From: Kiritimatiellia bacterium
GTDB lineage: Bacteria > Verrucomicrobiota > Kiritimatiellia > RFP12 > UBA1067
Direction of reading: 5' to 3'
DNA: 5,001 nucleotides
NCBI GenBank assembly: GCA_017999015.1
Contig: JAGOBZ010000258.1
Span: 1-5,001, forward strand
Positions 1 through 5,001 of the stretch are shown here, in pieces. Below the pieces are notes generated by a model. The model had not been told where the DNA came from. It worked only from the letters and a program-made list of their open reading frames with translations, and ran no database searches. The stretch's first letter is position 1. Every line of letters starts with the position of its first letter. The position numbers and the translations under genes are program-made.

Positions 1-84
1 TTCGTCTTCGAGTTGCTTCGTCTTTCCCTTTTTTGTAAGATATCCGTCAGTCAGGGTGTGCAGTGTGTTGCGCGTTACGTGATT

Positions 85-90
85 GATAAT
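85..90 (+). promoter_or_regulatory. Possible -10 box upstream of the polyamine synthase gene
   Basis: GATAAT matches five of six bases of the sigma-70 -10 consensus and lies 37 bases before the chosen start codon, which would give a leader of about 30 bases. No good -35 box sits 16-18 bases upstream; the nearest TTG-containing hexamer (TTGCGC, 68-73) is only 11 bases away. The call therefore rests on one box and its position. Confidence 0.3.
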
Positions 91-115
91 GATCACTCGA
101 TTTTCAACTCCTAAC

Positions 116-120
116 AAGGA
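116..120 (+). promoter_or_regulatory. Shine-Dalgarno site fixing the ATG at 128
   Basis: AAGGA stands 7 bases before the ATG at 128, a near-ideal spacing. It decides between that ATG and the in-frame upstream TTG (83) and ATG (89). Those would add 15 or 13 residues ahead of the Rossmann fold that show no resemblance to the family's N-terminus. Confidence 0.75.
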
Positions 121-127
121 TTCTTCA

Positions 128-1330
128 ATGTCAAAAGTCATGATCATCGGCGCCGGCGGTGTCGGTGCGGTCGTTGCCCACAAATGTGCGCAGGTCCCCG
201 AGGTATTCGAAGAGATCGTGATTGCCTCGCGCACTCAGAATAAATGCGACGCGATCGCAGCGCAGCTTTCCCGTCCCGTCACGACCGCCCGGGTCGATGC
301 CGACAACGTGCCGGAGACAGTATCCCTGCTCAAGGAGCATCGCCCCGACCTTGTGATCAACGTGGCCCTGCCCTATCAAGATCTGCACATCATGGACGCC
401 TGTCTCGCAGCCGGCGTGAATTACCTCGACACCGCGAACTACGAACCGAAAGAGACCGCAAAGTTCGAGTACCGGTGGCAGTGGGCGTATCAGAAGGCCT
501 TCAAGGAGGCGGGTCTGACGGCCCTGCTCGGCTCGGGCTTCGATCCGGGCGTCACCAGCGTCTTCTGCACCTACCTGCAGAAGCACTACGTGCCTCAGAT
601 CCGCGAGATCGACATCATTGACTGCAACGCCGGCAGCCACGGCCAGCCCTTCGCGACGAATTTCAACCCGGAGATCAACATCCGCGAAGTCACGGCCAAA
701 GGCCGCTACTGGCAGGAGGGCGCGTGGATCGAGACGGAACCGCTCTCCGTGAAGGCGCCCTTTACGATGCCTGAGGATCTTGGCTCACTGAACATCTATC
801 TCATGTACCACGAGGAGCTTGAATCGCTGGCCGCTCACATCAAAGGGCTCAAGCGCGCGCGCTTCTGGATGAGCTTCTCGGACAACTACCTCAAGCACCT
901 CGAGGTGCTGGGCAATGTCGGCATGACGCGCATCGACCCCGTGCGCTTCAACGGCGTCGACATCGTCCCGCTGCAATTCCTCAAGGCGCTCCTGCCCGAC
1001 CCCGCCTCGCTCGGCCCGCTGACCAAGGGCAAAACCTGCATCGGCTGCCAGGTCAAGGGGCTGGACGCAGACGGCAAGCCCGCGACGCGCTTCATCTACA
1101 ACATCTGCGACCATGAGGCGTGTTACCGCGAGGTCAAGTCGCAGGCGATCTCCTACACCACGGGCGTGCCCGCCATGATCGGCGCTAAGATGCTCCTCAC
1201 CGGCCGCTGGAAAGGCGAAGGCGTCTTCAACATGGAACAGTTCGATCCCGATCCCTTCATGGAGGCCCTCAACCAGCACGGCCTGCCGTGGACTGTCTTG
1301 GATCAGGCGGTTTTCGAACGCGACCAGTAA
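128..1330 (+). CDS. Carboxynorspermidine/carboxyspermidine synthase (saccharopine dehydrogenase family)
   Basis: The 400-residue product matches, along its whole length, the cytosolic enzymes that reductively condense L-aspartate beta-semialdehyde with 1,3-diaminopropane or putrescine, using NADPH, to make carboxynorspermidine or carboxyspermidine. Decarboxylation by NspC then gives norspermidine or spermidine. Seen in the sequence: an N-terminal Rossmann loop G-A-G-G-V-G (residues 8-13) after a hydrophobic strand; an A-S-R-T stretch after beta-2 (33-36) that fits NADP binding; FDPGVT (138-143); the family signature around DCNAG (165-169) with HGQPFATNFNPEINIREVT following; LPDPASLGP (289-297); and SQAISYTTGVPAMIGA (338-353) near the C-terminus. 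About 400 residues is normal for this family, and the gene looks intact. The start at 128 is chosen for its AAGGA site and because the Rossmann strand begins at once. True lysine-pathway saccharopine dehydrogenase is the main alternative, but these motifs fit the polyamine branch better. Which diamine it prefers cannot be read from sequence. The next gene is convergent hisC, so no nspC follows directly. Confidence 0.9.
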   Translation: MSKVMIIGAGGVGAVVAHKCAQVPEVFEEIVIASRTQNKCDAIAAQLSRPVTTARVDADNVPETVSLLKEHRPDLVINVALPYQDLHIMDACLAAGVNYLDTANYEPKETAKFEYRWQWAYQKAFKEAGLTALLGSGFDPGVTSVFCTYLQKHYVPQIREIDIIDCNAGSHGQPFATNFNPEINIREVTAKGRYWQEGAWIETEPLSVKAPFTMPEDLGSLNIYLMYHEELESLAAHIKGLKRARFWMSFSDNYLKHLEVLGNVGMTRIDPVRFNGVDIVPLQFLKALLPDPASLGPLTKGKTCIGCQVKGLDADGKPATRFIYNICDHEACYREVKSQAISYTTGVPAMIGAKMLLTGRWKGEGVFNMEQFDPDPFMEALNQHGLPWTVLDQAVFERDQ

Positions 1331-1363
1331 TCTGTAAAACCAAAAACGCCGAAATACCAACGG
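1331..1363. other. Convergent gap between the polyamine synthase gene and hisC
   Basis: Only 33 bases separate the two stop codons (TAA at 1328-1330, and TGA read on the minus strand at 1364-1366). The stretch is A+T-rich, with an AAAACCAAAAA run. I see no stem of more than three base pairs followed by a T-run on either strand, so there is no standard bidirectional terminator here. Confidence 0.6.
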
Positions 1364-2395
1364 TCACTCGGGAAGAGCGGCCAGTAGCGCGTCGGTCTGC
1401 GCCTCGGTCCCGATCGTGATGCGCAGGTAGTCGCCGGTCTCGGGACCGGGGAAATAGCGCACGTAAATCTTTGCGGCCTTGAGCGCCTCGAAGAGCCGCG
1501 CGGCGTCGCCGTCCGGCGGACGCGCGAACAGAAAGTTGGTCTGAGATTCACAGACTGTCCAGCCACGCCGGCGAAGTTCCGCCGTCAGGCGGTCACGGGT
1601 GGCGCGGATGCGCCGCACGTTCTCCTGCATGTAGGGCAGGTCGTTCAACGCGGCCAGACCGACGACCTGCGCCAGCATGTCCATGTTGTACGAGTCCTTG
1701 ATCTTGTAGAGCGCGCCGACCAGCGCGGCGGGACCGATCACGTAGCCGAAACGCAGGCCCGCCAAGGAGAAGGATTTAGAGAAGGTGCGCATCACCAGCG
1801 TGTTGGCGTTGTCTGCCGCCAGCGCCAGATCCATACAGGTGTCGTCAGCGAAGTCGCCGTACGCCTCGTCGATCAGCACCACGCCGCGGAAGGTGCGGCA
1901 GAAAGCGGCGACCGACGCCTTGTCGTGCAACAGGCTGGTCGGCGCGTTGGGGTTGGTGATAAAGAAGAGCGAGGCGGCGTCGTCCGCCGGCGCGCGCCAT
2001 GTGAAACCGGATCCCAGCGCGACTGGACGCCGCGTCACGCCTCGGATGTCCGCCAGCACCGGATAAAGCGAATAGGAAGGCACGAAATATCCCACGCTGC
2101 CATCGTTCTCGACGAACGCGCGCGTACAGAGCGCCAGAATCTCATCCGAACCGTTGCCGATAAAGACCTGCTCGGCCGTGCAGCCGTGGATCTCGGCGAT
2201 CCGCAGCCGCAGCGCCATGAACACCGGGTCCGGATAAAGCCGCAATCTCGCGGCATCGAACGTGCGCAGCGCCTCGGCCACCTTGGGGCTGGGCGGATAG
2301 GGATTCTCGTTGGTGTTGAGTTTGATGATGCCCGCGTCTTTCGGCTGCTCGCCGGGCGTGTAAGCAGTCAGGGCCTGAACATTTTTGCAGATCAT
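1364..2395 (-). CDS. hisC: Histidinol-phosphate aminotransferase
   Basis: HisC is a pyridoxal-phosphate enzyme of aminotransferase fold type I (class I/II). It transfers the amino group of glutamate to imidazole-acetol phosphate, giving histidinol phosphate in cytosolic histidine synthesis. The 343-residue product is close to the usual 350-360 and shows the family landmarks in order: LNTNENPYPPSP (26-37); YPD (54-56); GNGSDE (80-85), which contacts the cofactor phosphate; NPNAPTS (148-154); IDEAYGDF (175-182), whose Asp pairs with the pyridine nitrogen; TFSKSFSLAGLRFGY (204-218), with Lys207 the likely Schiff-base lysine and Arg215 nearby; and YLRITIGT (323-330), with Arg325 the likely substrate carboxylate-binding arginine. 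The start is fixed because an in-frame stop (2408-2410) lies five codons upstream with no other start between. No Shine-Dalgarno site precedes the ATG. No other his gene is in view, so it may serve histidine synthesis from a scattered location. An aromatic or other amino acid aminotransferase of the same family is a less likely alternative. Confidence 0.93.
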   Translation of the reverse strand: MICKNVQALTAYTPGEQPKDAGIIKLNTNENPYPPSPKVAEALRTFDAARLRLYPDPVFMALRLRIAEIHGCTAEQVFIGNGSDEILALCTRAFVENDGSVGYFVPSYSLYPVLADIRGVTRRPVALGSGFTWRAPADDAASLFFITNPNAPTSLLHDKASVAAFCRTFRGVVLIDEAYGDFADDTCMDLALAADNANTLVMRTFSKSFSLAGLRFGYVIGPAALVGALYKIKDSYNMDMLAQVVGLAALNDLPYMQENVRRIRATRDRLTAELRRRGWTVCESQTNFLFARPPDGDAARLFEALKAAKIYVRYFPGPETGDYLRITIGTEAQTDALLAALPE

Positions 2396-2420
2396 GTGAA
2401 AACCAGATTAACCGAGTTGG

Positions 2421-2453
2421 AAAAAACAGCCCGTAGTGTAACACAGAATGCTG
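2421..2453 (-). terminator. Weak terminator-like fold after the GLUG-protein gene
   Basis: Read on the minus strand, a CAGC/GCTG stem encloses a small inner GTG-TTA-CAC hairpin across a 5x5 internal loop, and six T residues follow directly. The position, about 50 bases past the repeat-protein stop, is right for an intrinsic terminator, but the outer stem is only four base pairs. It overlaps the promoter candidate below, so both may not be real. Confidence 0.25.
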
Positions 2454-2461
2454 AAGGACAA
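2435..2461 (-). promoter_or_regulatory. Possible hisC promoter
   Basis: On the minus strand TTGTCC (2461-2456) and TACACT (2440-2435) each match four of six sigma-70 consensus bases, with a short 15-base spacer. Transcription would start near 2428 and leave a leader of about 33 bases before the hisC ATG. The match is weak, but this is the only plausible pair in the 105-base gap between hisC and the repeat-protein gene. Confidence 0.25.
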
Positions 2462-2490
2462 CACCCTGACGACAGCTCCGCCTATCCGGC

Positions 2491-2508
2491 TCTAAGGAAT
2501 CTAAGGAA
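2491..2508 (-). repeat. Perfect 9-bp tandem repeat that doubles the stop codon
   Basis: TCTAAGGAA occurs twice head to tail. On the coding (minus) strand this reads ATT CCT TAG ATT CCT TAG, so the last two codons and the stop of the GLUG protein are repeated in frame. The result is a second TAG (2492-2494) nine bases after the first (2501-2503). It looks like a slippage or short duplication product. Confidence 0.8.
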
Positions 2509-5001
2509 TTGTTCGATCCACACGGATTTTGAAAAAGCCGCGCTCCGATTCGTTGACGGGCATGAAAGTGACGTGCGCCGACCCGTCCGGACTAAACTCG
2601 GCCTCGAGTTGCAAATCAGCGGCCTCCCCGTCCGGCGCCTCCATCTGCTGAACGACGAGCCTACGAACGGAAGAGGCGGCCAGACGATTCATGGACGCCT
2701 GCGGAGTGGCGTCGATCCCGTTGCCGACCCTGAAGGTTAACGACCTTGATGCAGGATCGAAGGCCGTAATGACGAGGCTCGGCTTGAAATCCAGCAGCGC
2801 CTCATCCTCCGCGAGTTCCGCGAACGTGAACCCCAGCGCATCTGCCTGACTCATCAGCGCCCCGAAGGTCGCAGCGGTCACCTCTGGGCATGCGTTTGCA
2901 TAGGCAGCAACTGCGGCATCGACTTGGGCATACGTCATCCCGGAACAGAAGCCATCGCTGAGCGCCTCCTCAACCGTTTCGCCGCCGACGCGGATCAGGG
3001 GGCTCAGGACGGGATAACGGTTCGTCGCCCCCGATGTCCACCCGTAGAGGTCGATGCCGTTGACCGCGCCTGAGCTTCGCACGAGATCGTTGAGCGCGCC
3101 CGCCAGGGTGGGCGGGAACTCGTCCGGCGGCTCGGCCAGCGCTCCCGGCGGCCCGGCAAAAGCGTAGCAGGCGACATCGTCTCCTTCGCCCACCGCAGAC
3201 AGGTCGAAGGGGGCCGTGCCCGTTCGCTTCCAGTAGCAGCGGCCAACCCCCTGATCGCCCAACGAGAGCCCCGCCACCCCACCGGCGGCTGACCCGTCCA
3301 CGCGGGCGCCGCTCCAGCAATTCACGATGACCCCGGCGACCCTGCCCGAGATGCCGCCCGCCGCCTCGCCGCCGGAAACCCGACCGCCGGACGAACAGTT
3401 GAGAATCCAGGAAGCGTCCTGGATGCCGCACAAAGCGCCGGCATAGTCGGAAGCGGCGATGTCGGCGTCGGCAACGGTCAGATTGGCGATGATCGCCGCC
3501 TGCGCCGCGCCGAACAGCCCGGCGGTCCCGAATGAGGAATAGCGGTCAACGTAGACACCGGAGACCGTTTTCCCGTTGCCGTCGAAGATGCCGCCGAACG
3601 ACGAGACGGTCGTCCCTTCCTCGTCCAACGCGCCGATCGGCGTCCACTCGCGCCCTTCCATCGCGAGATCCGCCCCGAGCGTCACCCGCCGGTTTTCAAA
3701 GGTCGTCCCGCCATTCACCAGCGCCGCCAGTCCGGCCAGTTCGGCGGGCGTGCCGATGACGAAGTCCGTCCCTGCCGCGTCGTACCAGTTGGTGGCAAAG
3801 TTTCCCTCGTCGCTCCAACGGGACTCGACGAGGGTCGGATAGGCGGAGGCGGATCCGGGCGTCCAGCGGCGCAGCGGCGCGCCGTCGTCGTCGCGCGTCA
3901 TCGCCATCCAGGCGTTCAGGGCCTCCGCCAGGCTGTCGGTTGCGAGGCCGTCCACCGTCACCGTCGCGCCCAGCGTCCCCGGCGCGGCACCGAAAGGCTG
4001 GCAGTCGTCGACCCCGCCGAAGGCATTGTAGCCGACCCCGTCCAGATCGAAAGGCGCGGTGCCGGTCCGCTTCCAGAAGCATCCCGCCACCGCCCCGCCT
4101 CCGTCGTTGCGTCCCACGATGCCGCCCAGGTCACCGCCTCCCGTTCCCGTGACGGCGCCGCTGTTGGCGCCGTTGCGGATCTCGCCGCCCCAGTTCCAGC
4201 CGACCAGCCCGCCGGCGAAACACGACTCGCCGGAGCCGCTGACGGCGCCTTCGTTGGCGCAGTTCACGACCACGCCGGAATTGTTCTCTCCGGCGATGCC
4301 GCCGACGACGCCATCGGGCGTCGTGAGTGCCACGGCGCCGCGGTTGACGCAGTTGCGGATGGTGCCGCCGGTGATGGCGGCGATGCCGCCGACCCAGGCG
4401 CCGCCGACGGTGCCGCTGTTCACGCAGCGGTCGATCAAACCGAGCCCCGGATCACCGACAATGCCGCCGACAGTGGCCGGGCCGCCGACATCGCCGCTGT
4501 TGGTGCACTCGGACAGCGAAACGTTGCTGCATGAGCCGGCCACCCCGCCGGTACGCTCCCCTTCATGAGCGGCAACGGCGCCGCTGTTGGCACAGCGGCG
4601 CAGATCGCCGTTGGCAAATCCGACCACGCCGCCGACATCATTGGCGCCGCTGACCGCGCCGCTGTTGGAGCAGTCCCCGGCCCCGCCGCGCGCCAGCCCC
4701 GCCACGCCGCCGACCGCGCTGGCGCCCGACACCGATGCGGCATTGGCGCAGCCTTCCAGGATGCCCTCGGTGCAGCCCGCCACACCGCCGACCATGCTGC
4801 CGCCGGCGATCACGCCCGCCGCGCGGCAGCGCCACACTTCGCCATAGGCCCTACCGACGACGCCGCCGCTGTAGTCGCCGCCACGGATGTCGCCATGGGC
4901 GAGCACCAGATCCTCGACCGAGGCGTTGATGTCAATCACGCCGAAGAGACCTTGATACGGCACGCCCGGATTTTCGATGAACAGGCCGGAGATGCTGCGG
5001 C
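2501..5001 (-). CDS. GLUG-motif repeat protein, C-terminal part (5' end outside the window)
   Basis: The gene is cut by the window edge. A GTG at 4961-4963 could be taken as a start, but the frame stays open to the edge, and the 12 extra codons (R-S-I-S-G-L-F-I-E-N-P-G) read straight into the same fold. The true start, and any signal peptide, therefore lie outside. Numbering below starts at that GTG (820 residues; 832 visible). Residues 32-301 hold ten GLUG units of 23-30 residues, pattern VGGIvG...i..C.NsGaVsg. A linker (295-381) begins CFWKRTGTAPFDL and ends WTPGSASAYPTL. Residues 390-470 resemble the usual module opening (NWYDAAGTDFVIGTPAELAGLAALV, then FGGIFDGNGKTVSGVYVD). Three more GLUG units (505-583) and a second linker starting CYWKRTGTAPFDL follow. 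Residues 660-725 are probably helical, and 727-820 look like a beta-rich C-terminal domain ending ERGFFKIRVD. GLUG repeats are expected to form a beta-helix and are usual in secreted or surface proteins of bacteria; a role in adhesion is inference only. No catalytic motif or sorting signal was recognised. Confidence 0.85.
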   Translation of the reverse strand, partial: RSISGLFIENPGVPYQGLFGVIDINASVEDLVLAHGDIRGGDYSGGVVGRAYGEVWRCRAAGVIAGGSMVGGVAGCTEGILEGCANAASVSGASAVGGVAGLARGGAGDCSNSGAVSGANDVGGVVGFANGDLRRCANSGAVAAHEGERTGGVAGSCSNVSLSECTNSGDVGGPATVGGIVGDPGLGLIDRCVNSGTVGGAWVGGIAAITGGTIRNCVNRGAVALTTPDGVVGGIAGENNSGVVVNCANEGAVSGSGESCFAGGLVGWNWGGEIRNGANSGAVTGTGGGDLGGIVGRNDGGGAVAGCFWKRTGTAPFDLDGVGYNAFGGVDDCQPFGAAPGTLGATVTVDGLATDSLAEALNAWMAMTRDDDGAPLRRWTPGSASAYPTLVESRWSDEGNFATNWYDAAGTDFVIGTPAELAGLAALVNGGTTFENRRVTLGADLAMEGREWTPIGALDEEGTTVSSFGGIFDGNGKTVSGVYVDRYSSFGTAGLFGAAQAAIIANLTVADADIAASDYAGALCGIQDASWILNCSSGGRVSGGEAAGGISGRVAGVIVNCWSGARVDGSAAGGVAGLSLGDQGVGRCYWKRTGTAPFDLSAVGEGDDVACYAFAGPPGALAEPPDEFPPTLAGALNDLVRSSGAVNGIDLYGWTSGATNRYPVLSPLIRVGGETVEEALSDGFCSGMTYAQVDAAVAAYANACPEVTAATFGALMSQADALGFTFAELAEDEALLDFKPSLVITAFDPASRSLTFRVGNGIDATPQASMNRLAASSVRRLVVQQMEAPDGEAADLQLEAEFSPDGSAHVTFMPVNESERGFFKIRVDRTIP
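3215..3451 (-). repeat. Second GLUG block, three units
   Basis: Three units of about 26 residues (505-531, 532-557, 558-583 of the partial protein) share the GG[IV]-x-G ... C pattern with the longer block. They differ more from one another than the units of the large block do, having CSSGGRVSG, CWSGARVDG and CYWKRTG at the Cys positions. The last runs into the WKRTGTAPFDL linker. Confidence 0.75.
3821..4081 (-). repeat. Linker copy 1 (matches copy at 2999-3238)
   Basis: This segment encodes residues 295-381. It opens CFWKRTGTAPFDL, continues through a variable part with LAEALN, and closes W-T-P-G-S-A-S-A-Y-P-T-L. The copy at 2999-3238 (residues 576-655) opens CYWKRTGTAPFDL, has LAGALN in the middle and closes W-T-S-G-A-T-N-R-Y-P-V-L. 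The DNA of the openings (4043-4083 and 3200-3240) is also clearly alike, differing mainly at codon third positions. The two are diverged copies of one domain that ends each GLUG block. Confidence 0.8.
4061..4870 (-). repeat. Large GLUG block, ten units of about 26 codons
   Basis: Ten consecutive imperfect units (residue starts 32, 55, 81, 107, 133, 162, 189, 215, 244, 274 of the partial protein) give a DNA repeat with a basic period near 78 bp. A shared GC-rich core resembling GCCGCTGTTGG (plus strand) recurs at several units. Nine of the ten carry one Cys at the same place; the ninth has Gly. Unit lengths vary from 23 to 30 residues by additions between the motifs, mostly where loops would sit. 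Confidence 0.85.

Larger units (their letters stand above)
1..127. other. Leader region upstream of the polyamine synthase gene
   Basis: No coding sequence is supported here. The first 34 bases are pyrimidine-rich, with an 8-base direct repeat TTCGTCTT at 1-8 and 17-24 and a T-run at 29-34. This could be the tail of an upstream terminator whose stem is off the edge, but no hairpin is visible. The -10-like box and ribosome binding site are listed separately. Confidence 0.5.

Noticed and set aside
80..95. Possible operator dyad TGAT...ATCA around the -10-like box.
   Set aside because: Only the outer four bases and the central TA are symmetric; the rest mismatches, which is within chance for A+T-rich DNA.
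131..640. Minus-strand open frame inside the polyamine synthase gene.
   Set aside because: It lies wholly within a gene with strong family motifs and has no motif of its own.
2462..2490. Hairpin between the GLUG stop codon and the hisC promoter candidate (GCCGGATAGGC).
   Set aside because: Only three base pairs can form and no T-run follows.
1925..2740. Long open frame on the plus strand (271 codons) spanning hisC, the gap and the end of the GLUG gene.
   Set aside because: It is rich in Arg, crosses two well-supported minus-strand genes, and shows no recognisable motif. It is a high-GC shadow frame.
4059..4568. Proline-rich open frame on the plus strand opposite the GLUG array (169 codons).
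   Set aside because: It is the antisense reading of a GC-rich Gly/Ala repeat gene: GGC/GCC codons read backwards give Pro and Ala. It has no ribosome binding site and no domain, and its repeats follow the minus-strand units.
4961..4963. GTG as the start codon of the GLUG protein.
   Set aside because: The frame stays open to the window edge, and the upstream codons continue the same strand-and-turn pattern, so the gene is truncated rather than starting here.

Overview
The window holds two metabolic genes and the 3' part of a long repeat-protein gene. No tRNA, rRNA, CRISPR array, insertion sequence or phage gene was seen. The coding sequence is GC-rich, and the short gaps between genes are richer in A+T. 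The mix of a carboxynorspermidine-type polyamine enzyme, a HisC of the 'GEQP...LNTNENPYPPSP' kind, and a large secreted-type GLUG-repeat protein ending in an 'FFKIRV' strand suggests an anaerobic bacterium of the PVC group (Kiritimatiellota or Lentisphaerota-like). This is an inference from family distribution as I remember it, not something the sequence proves.

Layout. Bases 1-127 are a leader with a -10-like box and a clear Shine-Dalgarno site. Bases 128-1330 (+) encode a carboxynorspermidine/carboxyspermidine synthase of the saccharopine dehydrogenase family. After a 33-bp convergent gap, bases 1364-2395 (-) encode histidinol-phosphate aminotransferase (HisC). A 105-bp gap (2396-2500) carries a weak promoter candidate and a weak terminator-like fold. 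From 2501 to the right edge (-) runs the C-terminal 832 residues of a GLUG-repeat protein whose start lies beyond base 5001.

The genes do not form an obvious pathway cluster. The polyamine gene lacks its usual decarboxylase partner (nspC) on its downstream side, and hisC has no his genes beside it here. hisC lies downstream of the repeat-protein gene on the same strand but probably has its own promoter. The most interesting part is the repeat protein: ten GLUG units in one block and three in a second, each block ending in the same 'C[FY]WKRTGTAPFDL' linker. This points to duplication of a whole module and unequal growth of its repeats. I found no convincing new defence, mobile or RNA system.
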